From Microvirga sp. (GTDB taxonomy: Bacteria > Pseudomonadota > Alphaproteobacteria > Rhizobiales > Beijerinckiaceae): DNA of 47,345 nucleotides. The number at the start of each line of letters is the position of its first letter. The first letter of the stretch is position 1. Below are positions 17,073-25,873 of the stretch, in pieces. Under the pieces are notes generated by a model. It did not search any database. It saw only the letters and a list, made by a program, of their open reading frames with translations, and had not been told where the DNA came from. The stretch lies in NCBI RefSeq assembly GCF_014699075.1, contig NZ_JACXAB010000031.1:1-47345 (forward strand), given 5' to 3'. Both the position numbers and the translations under genes were made by a program.

Positions 17073-18158
17073 TCAGCCGTCCTCTTGGTACAATAAGGCC
17101 AAGGTCCCTAAAAGACTGCCTACTACAGCAGGGAACCAGGCCGCAACCAACGAACTGATGATTCCGGAGGCTCCAAGCTCCGCCATAAGCTCAGTGGCGA
17201 CATAAAGCATGAACCCGGCTGCGACGCCACCCAGAACCATCATGGCTACACCGCCAAATCGAAAGAATCTTAACGAGACGGATGCGGCAACGAACACCAT
17301 GGCGATGAAGAGCAGGGGACGGGCCAGGAGCAGGTCGTAATGGAGCCGGTAGGTGGTGGCGTTGATATCCGCCTGCTCCATCCGGCTGATGGTTTCCTTC
17401 AGCTCCCAGAACGGGACCGCATCGGGGTCGATGAAGCTTTGTCGAACCTCCGAGGGCTTCAGGGTCGAGGCGATCAGATAGCGGTCGTGGGACCGGGGCT
17501 CCTCGGTTGCCGACAGAACCCGGGCGTCCTTCAGCTCCCAGAAACCCTCGTGCAGGTTCGCTTCACGGGACTCGACCCGGTGGCTGAACGTGCCGTCATG
17601 GTCGAAGGCATAGACCGTGACGTCATAGAGGGTCGCGGCATTCGTCGCCGAGCCGTTCGCACGGAAAATGGCCTGCCCGTCCAGGCTCCTCTGGCGAAGC
17701 CAGATGGGCTTTTCCCGGGTCTGGACGTTCCTGGAGAAAATGCTCGTCTCCAGGGCGGAGGCGCGCTGCTTGAGGACGGCGGAAAGGGGATTGTAGACGG
17801 TAACGGAGAGCACGCCGATCAGCACCGCGATCAGGAGACCGGGCTGAAGGAATTGCCAGGCAGAGATGCCCGCCGCTCGCGCCACCACCAGTTCGAGCTT
17901 GCGGCTGAGCTGGAGGAGAGCCGCCATGCTGCCGAACAGCACGGCAAAGGGCATCACCTGCTCGGCGATGGCCGGGGTGCGGAACAGGGCCAGTTGCGCA
18001 ATGACCGCTGTCGTCGCGCTCGGCGCATCGCCGGCTCGGCGCATGAGCTCTACGAAGTCCAGGGTGTAGACGAGGGTGAAGACCGTCGCGAAGACCAGGA
18101 AAATAGTCTTGAGGAACTGCCGCGAGAAATACGAGCCAAGGGTCCGGCCGATCAGCAT
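17073..18158 (-). CDS. lptG: LPS export ABC transporter permease LptG
   Basis: A 361-residue inner-membrane permease that, with LptF and two LptB subunits, extracts LPS from the inner membrane. It has the YjgP/YjgQ architecture: TM segments near the N-terminus (about 13-33, 55-80 and 97-120), a periplasmic beta-jellyroll in the middle, and three TM segments at the C-terminus. The start is 2 bases from the lptF stop, and lptD follows 35 bases downstream, so all three form one transcription unit. Confidence 0.94.
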   Translation of the reverse strand: MLIGRTLGSYFSRQFLKTIFLVFATVFTLVYTLDFVELMRRAGDAPSATTAVIAQLALFRTPAIAEQVMPFAVLFGSMAALLQLSRKLELVVARAAGISAWQFLQPGLLIAVLIGVLSVTVYNPLSAVLKQRASALETSIFSRNVQTREKPIWLRQRSLDGQAIFRANGSATNAATLYDVTVYAFDHDGTFSHRVESREANLHEGFWELKDARVLSATEEPRSHDRYLIASTLKPSEVRQSFIDPDAVPFWELKETISRMEQADINATTYRLHYDLLLARPLLFIAMVFVAASVSLRFFRFGGVAMMVLGGVAAGFMLYVATELMAELGASGIISSLVAAWFPAVVGSLLGTLALLYQEDG

Positions 18159-18160
18159 GG

Positions 18161-19321
18161 TCAGGCTTTCTGGATCGCGGGAGAGCGTGCCGGCAGGAGA
18201 TTACTGAACAGCCTCAGAAACTTGGCCTGGGCCACTCGCATGGCAGGACCTTGCAGTATCAGCAGCAGGCTGATCAGGATGCTGGCCAGCGGCACGGCGT
18301 AGATCGCGATGACCGCCGCCGGGGCCCGGGCGACGCCGCTCGAGGCAGCGAAGCCGAGGATTCGCATCAGCACGATCGCCACCACCGCGCTGGCAATCGC
18401 CATGCCACGGCCTTGGCGGGTCGTGCGGGGTTCGCCCAGAGCCGCGAAGGCGATCATCATCATGGCGAGGGGGTAGAGCCAGGAGGACAGGCGCTCATGA
18501 AGCTCGGCCCGGAAGCGTCCAGACTGTTGCTGATAGATGGGCTCGCTCTTGTCAGGGAAGAGGAGCTGGAGGGTGCTGCGCTCGCGGGGCTTGTAGATGA
18601 CTTCTCCGCCCTCCTTGTTGAAGGCCGAGAGGTCCACCGCATAGCGTTCGAAGGCGACGATGGAGGAGTCGCGGCTGTTCGGTTCCTTGCGCTGAACGCT
18701 TCCCTTCTGGAGCACGAGATAGGACGTTCCGTTCTGCTCGGCGGTCTGGCCCCGCTCGGCCAGATAGACGATGGCTTTGTTCTTCTCCCGGAGGTCCTCC
18801 ATGAAGATCCCGAGCAGGGAATCGCCCTGGCGTTCCCGGTAATGGAAGGTGATGCCGTTATCCAGGCTGATGAACTGGCCTTCCTTGGCCATGGTGCCCA
18901 CGAAGTCGGCCCGGATTTTCGTGAACAGCTGGCGCATTTCCTGGAAGCTTGCGGGCATGATGTGGACCGAGATGATGCCCACAGCCAGGCAGACAAAAGC
19001 CGCCAGCGCCAGGAAGGGCCGCAGCAGCCGCCCCGGAGGCATGCCCCCGGCGCTCATGACGATCAGTTCGGAATCCCCGTTCAGCTTGTTCAGGGTGTAG
19101 ATGGTGGCCAGAAACAGGGCGACCGGCGCGATGACGCTGATCAGGGCGGGCAGGGACAAGCCCGTCACCGTCAGGAAGATCATGAGCGTCTGGCCCTTGC
19201 CGGTCAGCAGGTCGAGTTCCCGCAGGGCCTGGGTGATCCAGATCACGCCCGTGAGGGCTACCAGGCACGCGGCGAAGGCATTGAAAGTGTTTTTGAGGAT
19301 GTAGCGTTCGAGAAGTGTCAT
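18161..19321 (-). CDS. lptF: LPS export ABC transporter permease LptF
   Basis: A 386-residue paralogue and partner of LptG. It starts MTLLERYILKNTFNAF, the usual LptF opening, with TM helices at about 12-35, 50-75 and 98-120, a periplasmic jellyroll domain, and three C-terminal TM segments. GAAGGG lies about 6 bases before the ATG. It is the first gene of the leftward lptF-lptG-lptD-pdxA-rsmA set and divergent from pepA, so the promoter should be in 19322-19535. Confidence 0.94.
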   Translation of the reverse strand: MTLLERYILKNTFNAFAACLVALTGVIWITQALRELDLLTGKGQTLMIFLTVTGLSLPALISVIAPVALFLATIYTLNKLNGDSELIVMSAGGMPPGRLLRPFLALAAFVCLAVGIISVHIMPASFQEMRQLFTKIRADFVGTMAKEGQFISLDNGITFHYRERQGDSLLGIFMEDLREKNKAIVYLAERGQTAEQNGTSYLVLQKGSVQRKEPNSRDSSIVAFERYAVDLSAFNKEGGEVIYKPRERSTLQLLFPDKSEPIYQQQSGRFRAELHERLSSWLYPLAMMMIAFAALGEPRTTRQGRGMAIASAVVAIVLMRILGFAASSGVARAPAAVIAIYAVPLASILISLLLILQGPAMRVAQAKFLRLFSNLLPARSPAIQKA

Positions 19322-19535
19322 AAGGCCCTTCGCCCCCGGGCGGTTGCGCCCTGGGTATCGTGTCGGACAGTCTCAGGCAAGACGGCCGTTTTCAACAGCC
19401 TGAGATTGCGCCGATTTCACGGCAGCTTCCCCCTGATCCCAGCTGCAATATGATATATGTCCCAACCGTCACCACAGCGCATCAGCGTCGCAGCCGGCCC
19501 CAAGACCGGACATGCACCAGAACAAAGAGGATTTC

Positions 19536-21032
19536 ATGGCCGACAGCTTCAAGATCGACTTCCAGGCCCACGGGAAAGTCGAATCCGGCGATCTCATCGT
19601 CTTCGTCGGAGAGAAACTCAAGCCCTCCGCCGCCGTGGCCAAGCAGCTCGGACCGAAGGCCGTCGATCTGATCGCCAAGGCTGCCGCTGCGGAAAGCTTC
19701 AAGGGCAAAGCCAAGTCCGCCATGTCGATCGTGGTCCCCTCAGGCCTCTCCGTCGAGCGGCTGATCGTGATCGGCACTGGCGGCGAGAAGGACCGGGCCG
19801 ACCTGGACTTCGTGCAACTGGGTGGCCTGATTGCCGGCAAGGTGAACGGCAAGCTCGCGACGGTGGTCCTCGACATACCGGAAATCGAGGTCACGCCGGA
19901 GGCAGTGGCCGACATCGCGGTTGGCGTCGGCCTTCGCCGCTACAGCTTCGACCGCTACAAGACCAAGAAGAAGGACGAGGACAACGGGAAGGGCGGCGGA
20001 CGGCTGGTCTTCAGCGTGGCGGATCCCGCTGCGGTCAAGAAGGCCTACAAGACCCGCGAGGGTATCCAGCAGGGCGTCATCATCGCCCGCGACCTCGTCA
20101 ACGAGCCGCCGAACATCCTGGGGCCGCAGGAATTCGCCGCTCGTGCCCAGGCTCTGACCAAGCTCGGCGTCGAGGTTGAGATTCTCGACGACAAAGCCAT
20201 GAAGAAGCTCGGCATGGGGGCACTGCTCGGCGTGGCCCAGGGTTCCGTGCGCGGCGGCCGGGTCGCCATCATGCGCTGGAACGGCGGCAAGGCGAACGAT
20301 AAGCCCATCGCCTTCGTCGGCAAGGGTGTTGTCTTCGACACCGGCGGCATCTCGATCAAGCCGGGCGCCGGCATGGAGGACATGAAGGGCGACATGGCGG
20401 GCGCCGCCTGCGTGGTCGGGCTCATGCATGCGCTTGCAAGCCGCAAAGCCAAGGCCAATGTGGTCGGCGCCATCGGCCTCGTGGAGAACATGCCCGATGG
20501 CAATGCCCAGCGGCCCGGCGACATCGTCACCACCATGTCGGGCCAGACCATCGAGATCATCAACACGGATGCCGAGGGCCGCCTCGTGCTGGCCGACGTG
20601 CTCTGGTACGTGCAGGATCGCTTCAAGCCCAAGTTCATGATCGACCTCGCGACCCTCACAGGCGCGATCATGGTGGCTCTGGCCCAGGAATATGCAGGCC
20701 TGTTCTCGAACAACGACGAACTGGCCGAGCGCCTGACCGTTGCCGGCAAGGCCACGGGCGAGCGGGTCTGGCGCATGCCGCTGGGCCCCGAGTTCGACAA
20801 GATGATCGAATCCAAGTTCGCCGACATGAAGAACTCGGCCGGCCGTTTCGGCGGCTCGAGCACCGCTGCGGCGCTGCTCCAGCGCTTCGTCAACGATGTG
20901 CCCTGGGCCCATCTCGATATCGCCGGCACAGCCATGGGCTCGCCCACGACCGAGATCAACCGGGGCTGGAGCTCCGGGTGGGGCGTGCGCCTCCTCGACC
21001 GTCTCGTGCGCGATCATTACGAAGCCCGGTAA
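19536..21032 (+). CDS. pepA: Leucyl aminopeptidase (cytosol aminopeptidase, M17)
   Basis: A 498-residue two-zinc aminopeptidase that removes N-terminal residues from peptides; the E. coli homologue also binds DNA. The catalytic C-terminal domain has the metal-binding stretch VGKGVVFDTGGISIKP and the M17 signature NTDAEGRL at about residue 342. The start ATG at 19536 follows AAAGAGG; an in-frame ATG at 19512 lacks a good ribosome site. It is divergent from lptF and precedes holC, as xerA/pepA-holC-valS order is common in proteobacteria. A REP-like repeat lies between pepA and holC. Confidence 0.94.
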   Translation: MADSFKIDFQAHGKVESGDLIVFVGEKLKPSAAVAKQLGPKAVDLIAKAAAAESFKGKAKSAMSIVVPSGLSVERLIVIGTGGEKDRADLDFVQLGGLIAGKVNGKLATVVLDIPEIEVTPEAVADIAVGVGLRRYSFDRYKTKKKDEDNGKGGGRLVFSVADPAAVKKAYKTREGIQQGVIIARDLVNEPPNILGPQEFAARAQALTKLGVEVEILDDKAMKKLGMGALLGVAQGSVRGGRVAIMRWNGGKANDKPIAFVGKGVVFDTGGISIKPGAGMEDMKGDMAGAACVVGLMHALASRKAKANVVGAIGLVENMPDGNAQRPGDIVTTMSGQTIEIINTDAEGRLVLADVLWYVQDRFKPKFMIDLATLTGAIMVALAQEYAGLFSNNDELAERLTVAGKATGERVWRMPLGPEFDKMIESKFADMKNSAGRFGGSSTAAALLQRFVNDVPWAHLDIAGTAMGSPTTEINRGWSSGWGVRLLDRLVRDHYEAR

Positions 21033-21043
21033 TCCTACATAAC

Positions 21044-21140
21044 GTCATCCCGGGGCTGCGCTGCAGAACCCGGGATCGCTTGACGAGAATGGTGCTTGAT
21101 CTTGACGAAGATCCCGGATCTTCGCTCCGTCCGGGATGAC
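21044..21140. repeat. REP-like palindromic intergenic repeat
   Basis: The element is bounded by a 10-bp inverted repeat (GTCATCCCGG at 21044-21053, CCGGGATGAC at 21131-21140). It contains two hairpins: one with CCCGGGAT at 21069-21076 pairing back to 21047-21054, and ATCCCGGA at 21111-21118 with TCCGGGAT at 21130-21137. Elements with GTCATCCCGG ends are common in rhizobial genomes. It fills the pepA-holC gap and ends 9 bases before the holC start. Confidence 0.75.
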
Positions 21141-21149
21141 AGGGGTATT

Positions 21150-21602
21150 ATGACCGAGGTCCTTTTCTACCATCTCCAGCATCAGCCGCTCGAGGCCGTG
21201 CTGCCCACGCTCCTGCAGAAGACGCTGGAGCGCGGGTGGCGCGCGGTGATTCAGGTCGTGACCGAGGAGCGCATGTCCGCCCTCGACGATCACCTGTGGA
21301 CCTTTACCGACGAGAGCTTCCTGCCGCACGGGACGGACCGGGAGGCTCACGCGGCGGACCAGCCGATTCTCATCACGCTGTCAGGCAGCAATCCCAACGG
21401 CGCCTCCATCCGCTTTCTCGTGGAAGGCGCCAGCCTGCCGGAGGACACGGCCGCCTACCAGCGCCTAGCGATCCTGTTCGACGGCAACGACATCCAGGCG
21501 CTCGCCTTCGCCCGCGATCAGTGGCGGGCGGTCAAAGAGGGCGGCCATGATGCCACCTACTGGCAGCAGGACGAGAGCGGCCGCTGGCAGCGGAAGGCGT
21601 GA
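21150..21602 (+). CDS. holC: DNA polymerase III chi subunit
   Basis: A 150-residue chi subunit of the clamp-loader complex, which links polymerase III holoenzyme to single-strand-binding protein. The family hallmarks are present: an N-terminal FYHLQHQPLEAVLPTLLQKTLERGWRAVIQ helix/strand, the LDDHLWTFTDESFLPHG motif, and a C-terminal W-rich region (YWQQDESGRWQRK). The upstream part of the open frame runs into the repeat, so I use the ATG at 21150. It sits downstream of pepA, a conserved neighbour, and converges on the gene at 21614. Confidence 0.92.
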   Translation: MTEVLFYHLQHQPLEAVLPTLLQKTLERGWRAVIQVVTEERMSALDDHLWTFTDESFLPHGTDREAHAADQPILITLSGSNPNGASIRFLVEGASLPEDTAAYQRLAILFDGNDIQALAFARDQWRAVKEGGHDATYWQQDESGRWQRKA

Positions 21603-21613
21603 GCTACGCAGAT

Positions 21614-22177
21614 TTACGGAACCCTGTCGTCGGTTTCCGGCTCGCGTTGGAGGCTTTGCGCCCGCAAAATTGCTTCTGTCAGGATATCAATTTGAGCTTC
21701 GCGTTCCGCTGAGTAGGTCGCTGCAACTGCAGTCTGGTGGGCGATGCGTACCTTGTGCCACAGCCAGGCGAAGCTCAATGCATAGAGCGGGCACAAGACC
21801 GCCCCAAGCCAATGGTCGAGCCCGCCGATCGTGAATGCCCGTTGCGCCTCGGCGACTGCGATGGCGCCATACAAGGTAGAAACAAGAATGATGAAGTTCT
21901 GAGCGCGCGCTCTCATCTTATGCAAAAAGGCATAGAGCAGGACGTAGAGCACTGGGACGGCAAAACCAATGAGGAGAGCTTTCCCGTTTTCCTTGAGCGC
22001 GGCAGGAAGAAGAGGCAGGCTCCATTCCACCACCGCTACAGGAGCGAACATCAGCGCGATGTATGGGAAATGCGGCCAGTCCAGATCATCCAAATCGGAT
22101 AAAGTCTCAGGGTAATCTGACTTGGTGAATGCATGTTCTACTGCCGGATCTGGATTAAATTCCAAGTTGTGAAACAT
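21614..22177 (-). CDS. Hypothetical membrane protein, about four TM segments
   Basis: A 187-residue protein I do not recognise. The first 35 residues are acidic and soluble (DLDDLDWPHF). Hydrophobic stretches follow at about 38-58, 66-86, 93-112 and 118-138, then a charged C-terminal tail that looks helical (TYSAEREAQIDILTEAILRA). It is locally less GC-rich than its neighbours. The Shine-Dalgarno is weak. It converges with holC (11 bases between stops) and is divergent from the carboxypeptidase gene. It could be a lone accessory gene; no function is suggested by context. Confidence 0.65.
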   Translation of the reverse strand: MFHNLEFNPDPAVEHAFTKSDYPETLSDLDDLDWPHFPYIALMFAPVAVVEWSLPLLPAALKENGKALLIGFAVPVLYVLLYAFLHKMRARAQNFIILVSTLYGAIAVAEAQRAFTIGGLDHWLGAVLCPLYALSFAWLWHKVRIAHQTAVAATYSAEREAQIDILTEAILRAQSLQREPETDDRVP

Positions 22178-22290
22178 AGTTCCGGTACTCTGTGAAGGAC
22201 CTGAAGCAGATGTGATTGTGAATTAGATCATTTTGCCTTGGAACGGGGTATCACCTCTCCAGTTTCTTGGAGGCCATAAGGATCATAGCT

Positions 22291-23838
22291 ATGCTTCGCG
22301 TCTTCCGTCTGCTCGCTGCCGCGCTCAGCCTCTTCCTTATCGTGCCTTTCGCCGGAGCCCAGGAACACCAGCCGCAGGGGCAGGGGCAGGAGCAGCGCCG
22401 GCCTCGGGCCGAGGCCAGGGATGCGCAGGCCCTGCCGCCGGAGTCGGTGACGCGACACACCCTTCAACTTCCTGGCCGGACCTTGTCATTCACTGCAACG
22501 GCCGGGCATTTGACCCTGGCCGATCCGCAGGGCGCGCCACAGGCGGAGATCGGGTTCGTCGCATATACACGGGACGATTCGGACCCGGCGACGCGGCCGG
22601 TGACCTTTGCGGTGAATGGCGGCCCTGGCGCGTCCTCGGCCTATCTGCATCTCCTTGCCGTTGGGCCGTGGCTCCTGCCGCTCGATGGCGCGACGATCAG
22701 CCCCTCGGCCCCTCCGGCGCTCGTGCCCAATGACGAGACTTGGCTCGACTTCACCGATCTCGTCTTCATCGATCCACCTGGGACCGGCTACAGCCGTGTG
22801 GTCGGCGGCGATCCGGTGCGGGAGCGCTTCTATTCCGTTCAGGGCGACATCGATGGGCTCGCCGCCTTCGTGATGCGCTGGCTCAAGGAAAAGAACCGGC
22901 TCATGTCGCCGAAATTCTTCACCGGCGAGAGCTATGGTGGTTTCCGAGGCCCGCTGTTGGCCCAGAAGCTCCAGAGCGATCAGGGCATCGGGTTCAGTGG
23001 TCTCGTTCTCGTTTCGCCGGTCTTCGACTTCGATTGGCTCGACCAGGGCGCCGGCGCACTGTGGATCAACGCAGCGGTTCTGCCATCGCTTGCGGCCACG
23101 AACCTGTCGCGGAACGGTCCTGTAACGCGCAATGCGCTGAAGGACGCGGAAGCCTATGCGTCAGGCGACTATCTCGTCGATCTCATGCGCGGCCTCCAGG
23201 ACAAGGAGGCAGTGGAGCGCGTCAGCCGGCGCGTTGCTGAACTGACAGGGCTTAGCCCCGAGGTCTCGCGGCGCCTGGCCGGACGCATCGACATGCGGGC
23301 TGCCCAAAGGGAATTGCGTCGCGGCTCGTCCGAGATCGTCAGCGCCTATGACACCAACGTGGCGATCGCCGACCCGAATCCGAACGCCCAGGTCTCCCGC
23401 TTCGAGGATCCGGTGCTCGACGGCATGACGGCGCCTCTGACGAGCGCCATCATCCATCACCTGACCCACACCCTGAACTACAAGGCGGAGGGGCGCTACA
23501 GCCTGCTCAACGGATCGGTCAACGGCGCTTGGCGCTGGGGCGGCGGACGCAACGGCCCTGAAAACTTGGAAGAACTGCGGCAGGCATTGTCGCTCGACGG
23601 CAAGATGCGTGTCCTCGTGACTCACGGCTTCACCGATCTGGTAACCCCGTATTTCGCGTCCCAGCTGCTGCTGAACCAGCTTCCCGACCTCGGCCCGCAA
23701 AAGCGCGTGGGGCTGACGGTTTACGAAGGCGGCCACATGTTCTATTCGCGGCAGGCGTCACGGCAGGCCTTCAAAGCTGATGTGCAGCGGCTCTTCGATG
23801 AAGCTCTGCAGGCGAGGGCGGCGGATAACAAGGATTGA
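22291..23838 (+). CDS. Secreted S10-family serine carboxypeptidase-like protein
   Basis: About 515 residues. A signal peptide (MLRVFRLLAAALSLFLIVPFAGA) is followed by a Gln/Arg-rich linker and a peptidase S10 alpha/beta-hydrolase domain. The oxyanion region VNGGPGASS, the nucleophile Ser at about 214 (GESYGG), Asp at about 447 (HGFTDLVTPYF) and His at about 481 (GGHMFYS) give a complete Ser-Asp-His triad. S10 enzymes remove C-terminal residues at acidic pH, so a periplasmic role in peptide trimming is inferred. I use the ATG at 22291 with AAGGAT upstream rather than a TTG 8 codons earlier. The lipoprotein gene that follows starts at or just beyond its stop. Confidence 0.9.
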   Translation: MLRVFRLLAAALSLFLIVPFAGAQEHQPQGQGQEQRRPRAEARDAQALPPESVTRHTLQLPGRTLSFTATAGHLTLADPQGAPQAEIGFVAYTRDDSDPATRPVTFAVNGGPGASSAYLHLLAVGPWLLPLDGATISPSAPPALVPNDETWLDFTDLVFIDPPGTGYSRVVGGDPVRERFYSVQGDIDGLAAFVMRWLKEKNRLMSPKFFTGESYGGFRGPLLAQKLQSDQGIGFSGLVLVSPVFDFDWLDQGAGALWINAAVLPSLAATNLSRNGPVTRNALKDAEAYASGDYLVDLMRGLQDKEAVERVSRRVAELTGLSPEVSRRLAGRIDMRAAQRELRRGSSEIVSAYDTNVAIADPNPNAQVSRFEDPVLDGMTAPLTSAIIHHLTHTLNYKAEGRYSLLNGSVNGAWRWGGGRNGPENLEELRQALSLDGKMRVLVTHGFTDLVTPYFASQLLLNQLPDLGPQKRVGLTVYEGGHMFYSRQASRQAFKADVQRLFDEALQARAADNKD

Positions 23839-23843
23839 TGGGA

Positions 23844-24218
23844 ATGCGTATGAGAGATCTGTCGGGCGTAGCCCTCGCGGCAGTTGTCCTGTCTGCCTGC
23901 ACCAGCACCCGATCTGCGCCGCCGGTCGCAGCGCCTGCGGCCCCTGCGCCGATGGCCTCCCTCGGCCCGCAGATCGACGGTCCCGTCCTCGGCCCCGATG
24001 GCCGCTGCACCGGTACGCCTTCGGGGACGGCAACCGCCATCGAGCCCGGCATCGCCGAATGCGACCTCGTGCGCTTGAAGGGCAAGCCTGCCACCGACGT
24101 GCTCGTGGGTGAGAGCGGCAAGGGCCAGCGCGAGGTGCAGGTGCTCTACTCCGAGCCCGGCGGTCGCGAGCTGTATTTCTTCGTCAACAACAAGCTCGAC
24201 CGGGTGGTGAAGCCTTGA
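23844..24218 (+). CDS. Small outer-membrane-type lipoprotein, function unknown
   Basis: About 124 residues. The signal peptide ends in a lipobox LSAC, followed by a Pro/Ala-rich linker and a compact C-terminal domain (GIAECDLVRLKGKPATDVLVGESGKGQREVQVLYSEPGG, split here by description only: it runs to RELYFFVNNKLDRV). The pattern of a short helix, a glycine loop and two strands recalls BamE/SmpA-like small lipoproteins, but this is only a fold-level guess. Starts at 23838, 23844 and 23850 are possible; 23844 fits best with AAGGAT about 8 bases upstream. Very likely co-translated with the carboxypeptidase gene. A strong terminator follows. Confidence 0.75.
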   Translation: MRMRDLSGVALAAVVLSACTSTRSAPPVAAPAAPAPMASLGPQIDGPVLGPDGRCTGTPSGTATAIEPGIAECDLVRLKGKPATDVLVGESGKGQREVQVLYSEPGGRELYFFVNNKLDRVVKP

Positions 24219-24273
24219 AGATTATCTGTATGTTTTGAGCCTTTCCGGGTCAGCATCTTCGAGCCTGCAAATG

Positions 24274-24304
24274 AAAATGGCCGCAACAGGTGCGGCCATT
24301 TTTG
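24274..24304. terminator. Strong bidirectional intrinsic terminator
   Basis: A 12-bp stem (24274-24285 with 24291-24302; core AATGGCCGCA) with a 5-base loop is followed by TTTG on the plus strand and flanked by A residues that give a T run on the minus strand. It lies between the lipoprotein gene and the convergent RTX pseudogene and can serve both. Confidence 0.85.
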
Positions 24305-24322
24305 TTGATGAGAAGTGCGTTC

Positions 24323-25017
24323 TCAGATGATGTAGTCGTACCTCATGTCTGACGCGAAGCCGGCCTTCTTGAGCACGATGCCTGTTTCGAACCGGCCGTC
24401 GGCGTTGAGATCCGACACCAGAAAGCCGGTGTCGGTGTCGGGATTGAACAGAAACACGTGCCTGACGCTCTCTCACCGTGCAGGTAGTCGGCATCGGAGG
24501 CAGCCGTTGAAATGGAGCGCGCGTCCGTCTCGACCTCACGATAGTTGCGCGAGGTTCCCTTGATCGTCATTTCGATGGAATCATAGAATCTGTTCCAGTC
24601 GGTGATCGTGTCCGCCGTGCTCGTTGTGAGACCGGAATCGCCTCTCTTGAAGAAGAACTCGTCTTTTCCACTTCCACCGATCAGCGTGTCGCGCCCTTTT
24701 CCGCCGGACAGAAGATCGCCGTCCGAGCCGCCGGAGAGGAGATCTAGACCGGACCCGCCGGAGAGGAAGTCGAAACCGGAGCCGCCATAGAGGTCGTCGA
24801 AGTCTGCGCCGCCATAAAGGTCATCGTCGCCGCCGCCGCCGATCAGGTAGTCATCCCCGAAGCCGCCATCGATCGTGTCGTGGCCCCAGTCGCCGTAGAT
24901 GTCGCCGTCGCCATAAAAGCCAAAGATCAGATCGTTGCCGTCATAGCCGTAGATAATATCCGAGGTGTCGAAACCGTCGATATCGTCGTCGAATTCATCC
25001 CCTTAGATGGTCGCCAT
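24323..25017 (-). pseudogene. Decayed RTX (hemolysin-type calcium-binding) protein gene
   Basis: Read leftward from an ATG at 25017, which has GGAGA about 6 bases upstream, the frame gives MATI and then a TAA at 25003-25005. The same frame continues for about 170 codons of nonapeptide RTX repeats (GGxGxDxLx type: GGSGFDFLS, GGSDGDLLS, GGKGRDTLI, GGSGKDEFF). Near 24470, at a GAGAGA run, the frame shifts. The next frame then continues sensibly (RHVFLFNPDTDTGFLVSDLN and a tail ending YDYII) to a TGA at 24323. Replacing TAA by AAA would restore MATIKGDEFDD, a normal start. RTX proteins bind calcium and are exported by type I secretion through an uncleaved C-terminal signal. Two lesions indicate a dead gene, unless one is a sequencing error. 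Confidence 0.85.
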
Positions 25018-25302
25018 CGTTGTCTCCGCAGTCTTCTGTTGCCGGGCTTCTCTCATTGCGAGACCCGTCGAAGGTTCAGGCCCAAGTAGTGCCACAGGGC
25101 GGTTAACCCCTCGTGACTGCATCATCGGACAGGATGGCTGAATGGTGGCAAGGTGGCCCGTTCATCGGGCGTATATCTGCCGGCCCGGTCGCGAAGTGAG
25201 ATCATGATGAACGATTGGTAAAGAGGCGATCTCGGAGCGAGACACGTGCCGTGGCGCATCTCATCATTCGGTGATGAGTGGACAACCTCTCCTCGACAAA
25301 CG

Positions 25303-25333
25303 AAAAGGCGAGCGTACAAATCTTACGCTCGCC
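25303..25333 (-). terminator. Intrinsic terminator of the four-cysteine protein gene
   Basis: GGCGAGCGTA at 25307-25316 pairs perfectly with 25324-25333 around a 7-base loop. Read leftward, the stem is followed by four T residues. It lies about 43 bases past the stop of the gene at 25376. The rest of the gap between 25018 and 25302 shows no gene I can support. Confidence 0.7.
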
Positions 25334-25375
25334 TCCTTGACGTCTCAGCCAGTGACCGACTGTGCATTCAGCGGA

Positions 25376-25786
25376 TCAGTAAACCTCGTAGGAGCGGAAA
25401 GGACGATCATACCCGTCATCATAATAGTCCCACGGGCCGCGATCATACTCGCGGAAGGATCTGCGATACCCATCGTCGTATCCTCTGGATCGCTCCTCGT
25501 ATCGTCTGGGGCCTCTATCGGCCCCACGGGCGACGTAGGCGCAGCGCTTCGCAACGCCCGGAGCGGGATCGCCGAACACCCTGTTGGAGCAGGGGACGCC
25601 GCCGTCCCTAACGTAAACTTCGACGCTGCGGCCGGGAATGCCGTAGATCACACGGGTTGAGTAGGGAACACGGCAGAACCCGTTCTCCCGAGCGCAGGGC
25701 ACCAGCCCTTGCGCCTGTGCCCCCGACGGCATCCCGACGATGGCGCCGCCGATGAGCATAGCCGTGGCCAAAACTGCACGATACAT
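25376..25786 (-). CDS. Small secreted protein with four cysteines
   Basis: A 136-residue protein. The N-terminal signal peptide (MYRAVLATAMLIGGAIVGM to AQAQ) is followed by a compact domain of about 60 residues with four cysteines (VPCARENGFC, GGVPCSNRVFGDP, KRCAYVARG), suggesting two disulfides in the periplasm. The last 45 residues are Tyr/Arg/Asp-rich (YDDGYRRSFREYDRGPWDYY) and probably disordered or surface-binding. AAGGGAGAA lies about 8 bases before ATG 25786; the open frame continues upstream without support. The pattern looks like a family conserved in Methylobacteriaceae-type genomes, but I cannot name a function. Confidence 0.75.
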   Translation of the reverse strand: MYRAVLATAMLIGGAIVGMPSGAQAQGLVPCARENGFCRVPYSTRVIYGIPGRSVEVYVRDGGVPCSNRVFGDPAPGVAKRCAYVARGADRGPRRYEERSRGYDDGYRRSFREYDRGPWDYYDDGYDRPFRSYEVY

Positions 25787-25873
25787 GGTCGTTCTCCCTT
25801 CCAGGTGTATCACCATACGCCTTTCATGATGAACGCAGCAGTAATGGCGAGTGTTCACAACCGAGGTGGCTGC

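Noticed and set aside
25122..25319. 65-codon minus-strand ORF between the RTX remnant and the four-cysteine gene
   Set aside because: No ribosome site, covers a terminator stem, and the product has no signal peptide or domain.
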